Positions 25,279 through 34,266 of a stretch of DNA of 64,000 nt are shown in pieces. The stretch covers positions 3,122,041-3,186,040 of the forward strand of contig NZ_WSNW01000001.1 in NCBI RefSeq assembly GCF_009767585.1. Reading direction: 5' to 3'. Below the pieces are notes generated by a model. It was not told the DNA's origin, made no database searches, and saw only the letters and a program-made list of their open reading frames with translations. Position 1 is the stretch's first letter; every line of letters starts with the position of its first letter. This DNA comes from Coprobacillus cateniformis (GTDB lineage Bacteria; Bacillota_I; Bacilli_A; Erysipelotrichales; Coprobacillaceae). The translations under genes and the position numbers were made by a program.

Positions 25279-26748
25279 ATGGAAAAAGTTAACGTTAGTA
25301 GTGAAAGAAATATTACTTTAATTATGGATTTTTATGAATTAACGATGTCATATAATTATTTTAAATTAGGCAAAGGGGATCAGATTGTCTATTTTGATAT
25401 GTTTTTTAGAAAGAATCCAGATAATGGAGGCTTTGTTATCTTTGCTGGTTTGCAGCAACTGATTGAGGCTATCAAAGATATGCGTTTTACAGAAGGGGAT
25501 ATTGAATATTTAAGAAGTTTAAATATTTTTGATGAAGCATTTTTTGAATATTTAAGAAATTTTAAATTTACAGGAACACTTTATTCAGTCCCAGAAGGAA
25601 CACCAGTTTTTCCTTATGAGCCACTGATTACTGTTAAAGCAAAGTTGATTGAGGCACAGTTGATTGAAACTTTTTTGTTGGTGACAATTAATCATCAATC
25701 TTTAATTGCAACGAAAGCACATCGTGTTTGTCAGGAAGCGAAAGGGCGCCCTGTGATGGAATTTGGTGCCAGACGTGCACAAGGTTATGATGCTGCACAT
25801 TATGGGGCTAGAGCGGCTTATATTGGTGGAGTGGCTGGAACAGCAACGACTTCAGCCGGAAAAGCTTTTGGAGTTCCTGTGCTAGGGACTATGGCACATT
25901 CATTTGTTCAATCCTTTGATAATGAATATGAAGCATTTAAGGCTTATGCACAGGTGTATCCAGATGCTTGTGTACTTCTTGTTGATACTTATGATACATT
26001 AAAAAGTGGAGTCCCAAATGCAATTAAGGTGGCTGAAGAGGTTTTGGCACCTATGGGTAAAAAATTGGCTGGTATTCGTCTTGATAGTGGAGATATTGCG
26101 TATTTAACAAAAAAGGCAAGAATGATGTTGGATGTTGCTGGTTTACATGATTGTAAAATTACTGTTTCCAATTCATTGGATGAATATCTGATTCGCTCTG
26201 TTTTAGAACAAGGAGCTCAAATTGATTCATTTGGAGTTGGTGAAAATATGATTGTCTCTAAATCTTCACCAGTCTTTGGTGGGGTTTATAAATTGGCGGC
26301 TGTGGAAAAAGATGGTGTCATTATACCTAAAATTAAAATTTCAGAAAATACTGAAAAAATTACAAATCCTGGCTATAAAAAAGTTTATCGATTAATTGAA
26401 AAGGAAAACAACAAAGCGATTGCTGATATTATTGCTTTTCATGATGAAGTTTTAGATGAACAGAAAGATATAACAATATATCATCAATCTGATGCATGGA
26501 AAAACAAAAAACTTTATGCTGGAACATATGAAATCAAACCTTTGCAGACGATTGTTTTTGATAAAGGACAGTGTGTATATCCAGAATATTCATTAGAAGA
26601 TATTCGTCAATATTCTATTAAGCAAAAAGAACTGCTTTGGGATGAAGCATTCCGATTAGAATATCCTCATATATATTATGTTGATTTAACTAAAAAATTA
26701 TTAGATTATAAATTGAAAATGTTAGCTGATGGGAGAGAAAATGAATGA
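25279..26748 (+). CDS. pncB: Nicotinate phosphoribosyltransferase
   Basis: Converts nicotinate and PRPP to nicotinate mononucleotide in NAD salvage. The 489-residue protein has the family N-terminus (LIMDFYELTMSYNYF), the phosphorylatable-His region (GTMAHSFVQSF), LLVDTYDTLKSGVPNA and IRLDSGDIAYLTKKAR. ATG 25279 follows AGGGGGC; earlier in-frame codons overlap the site. A nicotinamidase-like enzyme that would supply nicotinate is encoded at 52.4 kb. Confidence 0.96.
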   Translation: MEKVNVSSERNITLIMDFYELTMSYNYFKLGKGDQIVYFDMFFRKNPDNGGFVIFAGLQQLIEAIKDMRFTEGDIEYLRSLNIFDEAFFEYLRNFKFTGTLYSVPEGTPVFPYEPLITVKAKLIEAQLIETFLLVTINHQSLIATKAHRVCQEAKGRPVMEFGARRAQGYDAAHYGARAAYIGGVAGTATTSAGKAFGVPVLGTMAHSFVQSFDNEYEAFKAYAQVYPDACVLLVDTYDTLKSGVPNAIKVAEEVLAPMGKKLAGIRLDSGDIAYLTKKARMMLDVAGLHDCKITVSNSLDEYLIRSVLEQGAQIDSFGVGENMIVSKSSPVFGGVYKLAAVEKDGVIIPKIKISENTEKITNPGYKKVYRLIEKENNKAIADIIAFHDEVLDEQKDITIYHQSDAWKNKKLYAGTYEIKPLQTIVFDKGQCVYPEYSLEDIRQYSIKQKELLWDEAFRLEYPHIYYVDLTKKLLDYKLKMLADGRENE

Positions 26749-27116
26749 GTTTTAAAAGAAGTATAGAAAGAAATCACAAAACTCAGATAACGCATAAACA
26801 GTTTGAACAAGAAACCAGATCTCAATCAGATTTTAATTTGACTTGGATACCTTTTCATTATAAGAGTTTTGTCATGATAGCAATTATTTTTGCTTTTTCA
26901 CAATTTCTATGCAATCCATTTTTAACTCAATATTGTGGGCAGGCTGCTGCACTTGTTATTTCGCATGGGGTTATATCTAGTGTGCTTGTTGCTGTTGTTT
27001 TTTGGGCCATAGAAGCAAAACGCGCATCACTAAAGTCATTGTTTGTAAGATACTGTTTCTGTGCTTTGATTTTTGGTGGTTTTTCACTTGCTATAGCTAT
27101 GATTTTGAAACTGTAG
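26745..27116 (+). CDS. Hypothetical three-helix membrane protein
   Basis: 123 residues: a polar, Gln/Arg-rich N-terminus of about 45 residues, then three hydrophobic segments (about 46-65, 68-90, 100-121). It overlaps the pncB stop (ATGA) and is followed 10 bases later by tyrA, so it belongs to the same transcript. I do not recognise the family. Confidence 0.7.
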   Translation: MSFKRSIERNHKTQITHKQFEQETRSQSDFNLTWIPFHYKSFVMIAIIFAFSQFLCNPFLTQYCGQAAALVISHGVISSVLVAVVFWAIEAKRASLKSLFVRYCFCALIFGGFSLAIAMILKL

Positions 27117-27126
27117 GAGGTTTTAT

Positions 27127-27957
27127 ATGATTATTACAGTTGTTGGTTTAGGTGTTATTGGTGGAAGTTATGTTCAGGCTCTTAAAGGATTAGGGCATGA
27201 GGTATATGGTGTTGATAATGATACATTGACATTACAACAGGCAAAAGCTGAGGGATATATTGTTGAAGGATATAGAGATGGGCATAATATTGTCGCTAAA
27301 AGTGATATGACTATTATTTGTTTGTACCCATCTTTGGTATTGGACTTTATTGCAAGTCATAGTTTTAAAAAAGGCAGCATTGTTACAGATGTTGTAGGTA
27401 TTAAATCATATTTTTTAGAAAAAGCTTTAACAATTATTGATGAGTCAGTAGAATATGTCAGTGGACATCCTATGGCTGGTCGTGAGAAAAAAGGTTATGC
27501 TTATGCTAGCAAAGAGGTTTTTAAAAATGCTAACTATATTGTGATTGAACATCAACAAAATAAAAAAGAAGCCATTGAATTTATGTGCCAATTTGTTTCT
27601 CAATTGGGATTTAAAAGTGTGAAAATTATGAGCCCTTATGCTCATGATGAAATTATTTCCTTTACTTCACAATTGCCACATATGATTGCTGTTGCTTTGA
27701 TGAACAGTGATGATCAAAAATATGATACTGGAAAATACATTGGTGATTCCTTTAGGGATTTAACCCGTATAGCAAATATTAACGCTGATTTATGGAGTGA
27801 ACTTTTTTTGAATAATAAAGATTATCTTCTGGCTTCAATGGAACGCTTTGAAGAACAGTTTGACTGTTTGAAACATGCTCTTAAAGGCAATGATGAGGAA
27901 AGTTTGAAAAGAATGTTTCAGGAATCTTCGCTGCGTAGAGAGAAACTTGAGAAATAA
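27127..27957 (+). CDS. tyrA: Prephenate dehydrogenase
   Basis: Oxidatively decarboxylates prephenate to 4-hydroxyphenylpyruvate for tyrosine synthesis. The 276 residues start with the NAD fold (VVGLGVIGGSYVQALKGLGH), followed by VTDVVGIKS and the active-site block SGHPMAGREKKGY, then FTSQLPHMIAVAL and DSFRDLTRIA. There is no ACT domain. No other aromatic gene is nearby. GGAGG precedes ATG 27127. Confidence 0.93.
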   Translation: MIITVVGLGVIGGSYVQALKGLGHEVYGVDNDTLTLQQAKAEGYIVEGYRDGHNIVAKSDMTIICLYPSLVLDFIASHSFKKGSIVTDVVGIKSYFLEKALTIIDESVEYVSGHPMAGREKKGYAYASKEVFKNANYIVIEHQQNKKEAIEFMCQFVSQLGFKSVKIMSPYAHDEIISFTSQLPHMIAVALMNSDDQKYDTGKYIGDSFRDLTRIANINADLWSELFLNNKDYLLASMERFEEQFDCLKHALKGNDEESLKRMFQESSLRREKLEK

Positions 27958-27988
27958 CTTATCTTGGGGGTAGGTTATTTTTTTATAG
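27951..27988 (+). terminator. Intrinsic terminator after tyrA
   Basis: AATAACTTA and TAGGTTATT pair with one mismatch, followed by TTTTT. Confidence 0.75.
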
Positions 27989-27992
27989 TTAA

Positions 27993-28019
27993 GTTTAATA
28001 TATTAAACATTTTGTTTAA
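27993..28019 (+). promoter_or_regulatory. Overlapping operator palindromes upstream of the polyamine operon
   Basis: GTTTAATATATTAAAC (27993-28008) is a perfect 16-base palindrome; its right half TTAAAC, with five bases and GTTTAA (28003-28019), makes a second inverted repeat. They end just before the -35 box. Confidence 0.65.
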
Positions 28020-28026
28020 AAATATA

Positions 28027-28054
28027 TTGCAATTTTTATAATATTTTGTATAAT
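28027..28054 (+). promoter_or_regulatory. Promoter of the puuR-like/potABCD operon
   Basis: TTGCAA 28027-28032, 16 bases, TATAAT 28049-28054. Confidence 0.8.
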
Positions 28055-28070
28055 GATTATGTTTTGTATT

Positions 28071-28087
28071 TTAAACATTAAGTTTCA
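28071..28087 (+). promoter_or_regulatory. Downstream operator of the polyamine operon
   Basis: TTAAAC, five bases, GTTTCA: same spacing as the upstream site with one mismatch. It lies downstream of the predicted start of transcription. Confidence 0.55.
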
Positions 28088-28114
28088 TATGACTAAACAA
28101 AGGGGAGTGAGAGT

Positions 28115-28648
28115 ATGAATATTGGTAGTAAGATAAAAAGATTGAGAATTGCCAATCAATTGACCTTAGAAGAATTGGCGAATCGAAGTGAACTGACGAA
28201 AGGTTTTTTATCTCAGGTTGAACGAAATTTAACTTCACCTTCAATTACGACCTTGGAAGATATATTAGAGGCATTGGGAACCACCTTACATGATTTTTTC
28301 AGTGAAACTCAAGAAGAACAAATTGTTTTTAAGAAAGAAGACTATTTTGTTAATACACAGGATGATTATGAAATTTCTTATATTGTTCCAAATGCTCAAA
28401 AGAATGATATGGAACCTATTTTAATTGAGATAGAGAAAGGGAAATCATCAATGGAAATGGAACCACATGATGGTGAGGAATTTGGATATGTGATAAGCGG
28501 GAAGGTGCTTTTGCATTATGGTGATAAGACATTAAATGTTAAAAAGGGAGAAACTTTTTATTTGCCAGGAAAAAGAACACACTATCTTGAGAATTCTGGT
28601 GATTCTAAAGCAAAAGTGATATGGGTATCAACACCACCACTATTTTAA
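28115..28648 (+). CDS. XRE family regulator with cupin domain (PuuR-like)
   Basis: 177 residues: an N-terminal helix-turn-helix (IGSKIKRLRIANQLTLEELA, SQVERNLTSPSITTLEDILE) and a C-terminal cupin (about 100-175, with EPHDGEEFGYVISGKVLLHY). This is the layout of regulators that govern polyamine genes, and the gene sits directly before potABCD in many Bacillota. It very likely represses its own operon through the TTAAAC-N5-GTTTAA sites. Ten bases separate it from potA. Confidence 0.9.
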   Translation: MNIGSKIKRLRIANQLTLEELANRSELTKGFLSQVERNLTSPSITTLEDILEALGTTLHDFFSETQEEQIVFKKEDYFVNTQDDYEISYIVPNAQKNDMEPILIEIEKGKSSMEMEPHDGEEFGYVISGKVLLHYGDKTLNVKKGETFYLPGKRTHYLENSGDSKAKVIWVSTPPLF

Positions 28649-28658
28649 GGAGGATAAT

Positions 28659-29702
28659 ATGAAAAAATTAATTGAACTTGATAATTTAACAAAAGAATTT
28701 AATGGACAAGTTGTTCTCAAGGGAATTCATTTGGATATTCATGAAAACGAATTTATGACTTTGCTTGGTCCAAGTGGATGTGGAAAAACAACAACATTAA
28801 GAATTGTTGGTGGTTTTGAAGAAGCCAGCTCAGGAGAGGTTTTGTTTGATGGTATTGATATTTCAACATTGCCACCTTATAAAAGAGAGGTCAATACAGT
28901 CTTTCAAAAATATGCTTTGTTTCCACATATGAATGTGTTTGATAACATAGCTTTTGGATTGAAAATTAAGAAATTGGATAAAGATATTGTTAGACAAAAA
29001 GTGATGAGAATGTTAAGTCTTGTTGGATTAGAAGGTTTTGAAAAAAGAAATATTTCACAACTTTCAGGGGGCCAGCAACAACGTGTAGCAATTGCAAGAG
29101 CACTTGTTAATGAACCAAAAGTTCTTTTGTTGGATGAACCTTTAGGAGCATTGGACTTAAAGTTAAGAAAAGCTATGCAAATTGAACTTAAAAATATTCA
29201 AAAGGAAGTTGGTATTACATTTGTCTATGTAACTCATGATCAAGAAGAAGCATTAACAATGTCAGATACAATAGTTGTTATGAATGATGGAAATATTCAG
29301 CAGATTGGAACGCCAACAGATATTTATAATGAACCTGAGAATAGATTTGTTGCGCAATTTATTGGTGAATCAAATATTGTTGAAGGGAAATTTATTAAAG
29401 ATTTCTTAGTTGAATTTGATCATCAGCAATTTGTTTGTGTTGATAAAGGATTTGATGAAGGACAAGATGTTGATATTGTCTTAAGGCCAGAAGATTTAGA
29501 TATTGTTGAAGAAGGGCAAGGAAAAATCGCTGGTGTTGTTTCTTCTATTGTTTTTAAAGGTGTTCATTATGAAATCATGGTAGAAACAGAGGAACGTATG
29601 TATAAGGTGCATACAACTGATATGAGTGAAGTTGGTAAAAAGGTAAATCTTGATTTTTGGCCTGAAGATATTCATGTTATGGAAACAATGGGGACATATT
29701 AA
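28659..29702 (+). CDS. potA: Spermidine/putrescine ABC transporter, ATPase PotA
   Basis: ATPase subunit of the polyamine importer. The 347 residues have Walker A GPSGCGKTTTLR, the Q-loop, signature LSGGQQQRVAIARAL, Walker B VLLLDEPLGALD, the H-loop YVTHDQEEALTMSD and a C-terminal TOBE domain (about 240-340). Stop overlaps the potB start (TAATG). AAGGAGG precedes ATG 28659. Confidence 0.96.
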   Translation: MKKLIELDNLTKEFNGQVVLKGIHLDIHENEFMTLLGPSGCGKTTTLRIVGGFEEASSGEVLFDGIDISTLPPYKREVNTVFQKYALFPHMNVFDNIAFGLKIKKLDKDIVRQKVMRMLSLVGLEGFEKRNISQLSGGQQQRVAIARALVNEPKVLLLDEPLGALDLKLRKAMQIELKNIQKEVGITFVYVTHDQEEALTMSDTIVVMNDGNIQQIGTPTDIYNEPENRFVAQFIGESNIVEGKFIKDFLVEFDHQQFVCVDKGFDEGQDVDIVLRPEDLDIVEEGQGKIAGVVSSIVFKGVHYEIMVETEERMYKVHTTDMSEVGKKVNLDFWPEDIHVMETMGTY

Positions 29703-30592
29703 TGAAACAATATAAGAAATTGGTTTCGCCTTATTGTTTTTGGCTATTCGTTTTAACGATTGTACCAATGATGTTAATCGCATTTTATGCATTAACTGCT
29801 AAAGGTACAGAGATTACAACTTTTAAATTTACCTTTGATAACTTCTTTAAATTTTTAGATCCTATCTTTGTTTCTGTTTTGATGAGATCATTGATTCTAG
29901 GTATCTTGACGACTGCTGTTTGTTTTTTAATAGGTTATCCCATTGCATATATGATTTCTAAATGTAAAGAAGGGACACAAACAGTTTTGATTTTATTGAT
30001 TACAATTCCAACATGGATTAATCTTTTGATGAGAACCTATGCATGGATGAGTATTCTTAGTAATAATGGTATTATTAATAATGTTTTAGAAAGTATTGGG
30101 TTAGGACCTGTGCAAATGATGTATACAGATTTTGCAGTTGTTATGGGGATGGTTTATAACTTTTTACCATTTATGATTTTACCAATTCATACATCATTAA
30201 CAAATATGGATAAATCATTGACAGAAGCATCTATGGATTTGGGTGCCTCACGTATTCAAACATTCTTTAAAGTGACGTTTCGTTTATCATTGAGTGGTGT
30301 GTTAACAGGTGTTACAATGGTTTTTTTACCAGCTATAAGTGCTTTTGTCATTCCAAAGATGTTAGGTGGAGGACAGTATTCACTTATTGGTAATTTTATT
30401 GAACAGCAATTTATTACAGTTGGAAATTGGCATTTTGGAAGTGCTGTATCACTGGTTCTTGCGGTCATCGTCATTATTTTGATGGCTTTGATTTATAAAG
30501 TAGAGAAACGTACAAATGTTTCAGATGAAAAAGATGAGGGAGGTAAACGTAGTGGGAAAAGAAAGAAAATCCGTAAAAATTTTATGCATTAG
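29702..30592 (+). CDS. potB: Spermidine/putrescine ABC transporter, permease PotB
   Basis: 296 residues and six transmembrane segments with the permease loop EASMDLGASRIQTFFKVTFR (EAA motif). The start at 29702 shares a base with the potA stop. The C-terminus is a very basic tail (GKRSGKRKKIRKN) that overlaps the potC start region by 41 bases. Confidence 0.95.
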   Translation: MKQYKKLVSPYCFWLFVLTIVPMMLIAFYALTAKGTEITTFKFTFDNFFKFLDPIFVSVLMRSLILGILTTAVCFLIGYPIAYMISKCKEGTQTVLILLITIPTWINLLMRTYAWMSILSNNGIINNVLESIGLGPVQMMYTDFAVVMGMVYNFLPFMILPIHTSLTNMDKSLTEASMDLGASRIQTFFKVTFRLSLSGVLTGVTMVFLPAISAFVIPKMLGGGQYSLIGNFIEQQFITVGNWHFGSAVSLVLAVIVIILMALIYKVEKRTNVSDEKDEGGKRSGKRKKIRKNFMH

Positions 30593-31361
30593 TCTGTGCT
30601 TGGCGTTTTTATATTTTCCTTTAATTATTATGGCGTTTTTCTCTTTTAATAGCGCTAAATCTTTGTCTAATTTTAAAGGTTTTTCAATGCGCTGGTATGA
30701 GTCTCTGTTTGGAAACAGTCAATTGTTAGATGCTGTTATTGTGTCGGTTACAATAGCTATTTTAGCAACAGTTATATCTACTATTTTAGGAACTGTAACT
30801 GCTATTGCTTTAACGAAATCAAAGAAAGTTGTTCGTACAGCTATTATGCAGGTTAATAATTTACCAATTATGAACCCTGAAATTGTTACAGCTATTTCCT
30901 TGATGATATTCTTTTCTTTCTTGAATATTGAGAAAGGCTATTTAACGATGCTGCTAGCACATATTGCTTTTTGTACACCTTATGTGATTACGAATGTTTA
31001 TCCAAAGGTGAAACAATTAGATGAAAATTTAGCTGATGCTGCTATGGATTTAGGAGCCACACCACTCCAAACACTAACAAAGGTTATTTTACCTCAGATT
31101 AAACCTGGAATTGTTGCAGGAGCTTTACTGGCATTTACAATGTCTTTTGATGATTTTATTATTTCTTACTTTGTGAGTGGTAATGGTGTTGAAAATATAT
31201 CAATTGTGATTTACAACATGTCTAAACGTATGAATCCAAGTATTTATGCATTATCTACTATTGTTCTTGTTGTCATTCTGTTGGTTTTATTGGTTGGAAC
31301 TTTTGTTCCGTATTTGATTGTAAAAAGAAAAGGGGAGAAATTAAATGAAAAAATTAGTTAA
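30552..31361 (+). CDS. potC: Spermidine/putrescine ABC transporter, permease PotC
   Basis: 269 residues and six transmembrane segments, with the EAA-type loop ADAAMDLGATPLQTLTKVIL. GTG 30552 is preferred: GAGGGAGGT lies 8 bases upstream, and PotC proteins begin with a short basic stretch before the first helix. Upstream in-frame ATG codons at 30516 and 30525 would deepen the overlap with potB. Its end overlaps the potD start by 17 bases. Confidence 0.93.
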   Translation: MGKERKSVKILCISLCLAFLYFPLIIMAFFSFNSAKSLSNFKGFSMRWYESLFGNSQLLDAVIVSVTIAILATVISTILGTVTAIALTKSKKVVRTAIMQVNNLPIMNPEIVTAISLMIFFSFLNIEKGYLTMLLAHIAFCTPYVITNVYPKVKQLDENLADAAMDLGATPLQTLTKVILPQIKPGIVAGALLAFTMSFDDFIISYFVSGNGVENISIVIYNMSKRMNPSIYALSTIVLVVILLVLLVGTFVPYLIVKRKGEKLNEKIS

Positions 31362-32397
31362 AATTGCTTTAGCTTCTGTTTTATCTTTATCAACTTTAGT
31401 GGGCTGTGGTTCGAGTTCTCAAGGTGCTTCTAAAACATTGAAGGTGTTTAACTGGGGAGAATATGTTGATAGAGATGTCATTAGTGGTTTTGAAAATGAA
31501 TTTGATTGTAAGGTTATTTATGAAACATTTGATTCTAATGAAACAATGTATACTAAGTTATTAGGTGGAGATAAATATGATGTTATGGTTCCATCTGAAT
31601 ATATGATTGAAAGATTAATTAAAGAAGACCTTTTACAAAAAATTGATTGGAATGTAATGACAAATAAGGATAGTTTGGATAATTCGGTTTTGAATCAAAA
31701 TTTTGATAAAAATAATGATTATTGGGTTCCTTACTTTTATGGGAATGTTGGAATTGTTTATGATAAGACAAAGGTTTCTGAAAGTGATTTAAGTGCGGGT
31801 TGGGAAGTTTTAAGAAATACAAAATATAAAGGTAATATTTATATGTATGATTCAGAAAGAGATTCGTTCATGGTTGCTTTAAAAGCATTAGGATATTCTA
31901 TGAATACAACTAATAAAGATGAGATTGAAAAAGCGTATAATTGGTTAATTGATCAAAGAAAAACGATGAATCCAACATATGCAACTGATGAAACAATTGA
32001 TGCTATGAAAAATAGTGAAAAAGCAATGGCAGTTATGTACTCTGGTGATGCTGCTTCGGTTATGGCTGAAAATCAGGATATGGGCTTTTATATGCCAAAT
32101 GAAGGTACAAATATTTGGTTTGATGGTTTTGTTGTTAGTAAAGATTGTCAAGAAACACAATTGGCTATGGAGTTTATTAATTATATGATAAGTGATGAGA
32201 ATGCTTTGAATAACACATTGGAAGTAGGATATTTAACATCTAATGTCAATGCAGCAAAAGAAGCTTCAGAAAGCGATTTTGAAGGAAATAGCGCATATGC
32301 TATTCGCATGGATAAAAATGATGAAGTTTTTGCATATCAAAGCCAAGATGTTAAAGAAATGTATAGTAACTATTGGACAAAAGTGAAAGCACAATAA
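31345..32397 (+). CDS. potD: Spermidine/putrescine-binding lipoprotein PotD
   Basis: 350-residue solute-binding protein of the importer, anchored as a lipoprotein (lipobox LVGC, Cys 21). Typical PotD blocks follow: LKVFNWGEYVDRDVISGFE, YDVMVPSEYMIERLIKEDLL, YWVPYFYGNVGIVYD and MYSGDAASVMAENQDMGFYM. Last gene of the operon. Confidence 0.95.
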   Translation: MKKLVKIALASVLSLSTLVGCGSSSQGASKTLKVFNWGEYVDRDVISGFENEFDCKVIYETFDSNETMYTKLLGGDKYDVMVPSEYMIERLIKEDLLQKIDWNVMTNKDSLDNSVLNQNFDKNNDYWVPYFYGNVGIVYDKTKVSESDLSAGWEVLRNTKYKGNIYMYDSERDSFMVALKALGYSMNTTNKDEIEKAYNWLIDQRKTMNPTYATDETIDAMKNSEKAMAVMYSGDAASVMAENQDMGFYMPNEGTNIWFDGFVVSKDCQETQLAMEFINYMISDENALNNTLEVGYLTSNVNAAKEASESDFEGNSAYAIRMDKNDEVFAYQSQDVKEMYSNYWTKVKAQ

Positions 32398-32404
32398 TTT
32401 AAAA

Positions 32405-32444
32405 AAAGTTCTGTTGAAAAAACCTCATCAGAACTTTGTTTTTT
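32405..32444 (+). terminator. Intrinsic terminator of the pot operon
   Basis: AAAGTTCTG and CAGAACTTT around a 15-base loop, then GTTTTTT. Confidence 0.85.
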
Positions 32445-32533
32445 GTATTGGGGTAAAGAAACATACTTTTTTTGTAAAAAAAGTATTGCAATCAGATACA
32501 AAATATTATATACTATTTGAGCAACAGGAAAAT

Positions 32534-32608
32534 GGTTCCATAGCCAAGTTGGTAAGGCTACAGACTGCAACTCTGTCATCGTCGGTTCGAGTCCGGCTGG
32601 AACCTCCA
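32534..32608 (+). tRNA. tRNA-Cys (GCA)
   Basis: Acceptor GGTTCCA pairs with TGGAACC; anticodon loop CTGCAAC; T arm with GGTTCGAGTCC; CCA encoded. First of eleven tRNA genes. Confidence 0.95.
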
Positions 32609-32614
32609 TCATCT

Positions 32615-32703
32615 GCCCAGGTGGCGAAATTGGTAGACGCACAGGACTTAAAATCCTGCGGACCTTAAAATCCGTGCCGGTTCGACTCCGGCCCTGGGCA
32701 CCA
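32615..32703 (+). tRNA. tRNA-Leu (TAA)
   Basis: Acceptor GCCCAGG/CCTGGGC, anticodon loop CTTAAAA, long variable arm, CCA encoded. 89 bases, class II. Confidence 0.95.
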
Positions 32704-32793
32704 TTTCTAAAAAAGAAATGTTGAAAAAAATGAAAAAAAGTGTTGCAAATTAACAGCAAAGATGTTATTATTGAATGGCGCTGTTAAAGAGAT

Positions 32794-32870
32794 GCGCTAG
32801 TAGCTCAACTGGATAGAGTGCTTGACTACGGATCAAGAGGTTGTGGGTTCGATTCCTGCCTAGCGCGCCA
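32794..32870 (+). tRNA. tRNA-Arg (ACG)
   Basis: Acceptor GCGCTAG/CTAGCGC, anticodon loop CTACGGA, CCA encoded. A34 is normally edited to inosine by TadA. Confidence 0.95.
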
Positions 32871-32893
32871 TTTGAGAATTAAAATTGAAGATT

Positions 32894-32970
32894 CGGGAAG
32901 TAGCACAGCTTGGTAGTGCACCTGGTTTGGGACCAGGGGGTCGCAGGTTCAAATCCTGTCTTCCCGACCA
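32894..32970 (+). tRNA. tRNA-Pro (TGG)
   Basis: Acceptor CGGGAAG/CTTCCCG, anticodon loop TTTGGGA, CCA encoded. Confidence 0.95.
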
Positions 32971-32976
32971 TTTAAT

Positions 32977-33052
32977 GGGGCTTTAGCTCAGCTGGGAGAG
33001 CGCCTGCCTTGCACGCAGGAGGTCAGCGGTTCGATCCCGCTAAGCTCCACCA
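32977..33052 (+). tRNA. tRNA-Ala (TGC)
   Basis: Acceptor GGGGCTT/AAGCTCC with the G3-T70 wobble that marks alanine tRNAs; anticodon loop CTTGCAC; CCA encoded. Confidence 0.95.
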
Positions 33053-33065
33053 TTAATATTATTGC

Positions 33066-33158
33066 GGAGGTTTACCCAAGTCCGGCTGAAGGGATCGGTC
33101 TTGAAAACCGACAGGGGATGAAAGTCCCGCGGGGGTTCGAATCCCTCAACCTCCGCCA
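33066..33158 (+). tRNA. tRNA-Ser (TGA)
   Basis: Acceptor GGAGGTT/AACCTCC, discriminator G, anticodon loop CTTGAAA, long variable arm, CCA encoded. Confidence 0.95.
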
Positions 33159-33183
33159 TTTTAAAAAATAAGTTTTATAACAT

Positions 33184-33260
<77 letters not shown>

Positions 33261-33264
33261 TTTT

Positions 33265-33341
33265 GGTCTGGTAGTTCAGTTGGTTAGAATGCCGCCCTGT
33301 CACGGCGGAGGTCGCGGGTTCGAGTCCCGTCCAGACCGCCA
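33265..33341 (+). tRNA. tRNA-Asp (GTC)
   Basis: Acceptor GGTCTGG/CCAGACC, discriminator G, anticodon loop CTGTCAC, CCA encoded. Confidence 0.95.
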
Positions 33342-33345
33342 TTAT

Positions 33346-33421
<76 letters not shown>

Positions 33422-33449
33422 TTTATTTTTTACAAACGATTCACTACAT

Positions 33450-33526
33450 GGCGGGGTAGCTCAGTTGGCTAGAGCAATCGGTTCATACCCGGTGGGTCGG
33501 GGGTTCGAATCCCTTCCCCGCTACCA
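33450..33526 (+). tRNA. tRNA-Met elongator (CAT)
   Basis: Acceptor GGCGGGG/CCCCGCT, anticodon loop TTCATAC, CCA encoded. The loop and T arm follow the elongator methionine tRNA of Bacillus rather than the isoleucine type, judged from memory. Confidence 0.85.
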
Positions 33527-33536
33527 TTAAGCTAAC

Positions 33537-33566
33537 AAGTGGTGAATATGCCACTTTTTATTTTAT
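33537..33566 (+). terminator. Stem-loop between the last two tRNA genes
   Basis: AAGTGG, TGAATATG, CCACTT then TTTATTTTATTT. It may end part of the transcription or guide processing before the last tRNA. Confidence 0.6.
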
Positions 33567-33568
33567 TT

Positions 33569-33645
33569 GGACCCTTAGCTCAGTTGGTTAGAGCTACCGG
33601 CTCATAACCGGTTGGTCGCAGGTTCGAGTCCTGCAGGGTCCACCA
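33569..33645 (+). tRNA. tRNA-Ile2 (CAT), probably lysidine-modified
   Basis: Acceptor GGACCCT/AGGGTCC, anticodon loop CTCATAA, CCA encoded. Its body (GGACCCTTAGCTCAGTTGG) follows the Bacillus Ile2 tRNA, whose C34 is changed to lysidine by TilS to read AUA. Met cannot be fully excluded by eye. Confidence 0.75.
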
Positions 33646-33656
33646 TAAGAAATATG

Positions 33657-33697
33657 AAAGTATAGTCGATAGGAAAATCTTGATTATACTTTTTTTG
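33657..33697 (+). terminator. Intrinsic terminator of the tRNA cluster
   Basis: AAGTATA and TATACTT around a 19-base loop, followed by TTTTT. Confidence 0.75.
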
Positions 33698-34239
33698 TTT
33701 TGAAATGATAATGTATTTAAGTATAAAGAAAAATTATTGTTTCTAATGGTGCATAGATATTTAACTTCATTAATGATATACTTTGAATTATTATTATATT
33801 AATTGAAAGTATATCTGTTTTGATTATTAAATGTCTGTAATTAGAAACCAAAAAGTCATGTTCAATGCAATTGTATATTCATTGTACTGTATAAGTGAGT
33901 GTGATATAATTAATGCATAGAAACGAGTTATTATCATTTATGTTTACTCTGTGACAAGTGATTGATTTTATCTTTATGATTTTTAATATCATCAAAAGTT
34001 TTAACATCTTGTTTGGCTTATCTTGAATTAATTTGTTATGGATAAACAAAAGAGATCAACAAGATAGAATTGACAATTTACATAATAAAGAATTGTATAG
34101 CAGATAAGCATTTAAAAGAGAGTGAAATACATAAATGACTTTCTTATAAAATACTTATTATACTAAATAATAAGATGTTTTTTTATTGACTAGGGATCTT
34201 TAAGGTAATTCACTTGGTTAAAAGTATTATCATGGTAAC
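33698..34239. other. AT-rich gene-free stretch
   Basis: About 540 bases with no open frame of note. TTGTAC, 17 bases, TATAAT at about 33884-33912 looks like a promoter pointing right, far from the next gene, so a long leader or an unannotated small RNA is possible. Nothing else was seen. Confidence 0.4.
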
Positions 34240-34266
34240 GTGTGTTCTATAGAGAAGAGTGAGAAA

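Noticed and set aside
34183..34240. TTGACT-containing stretch as promoter of the BTAD gene
   Set aside because: No -10 box at proper distance could be found, so no promoter is claimed there.
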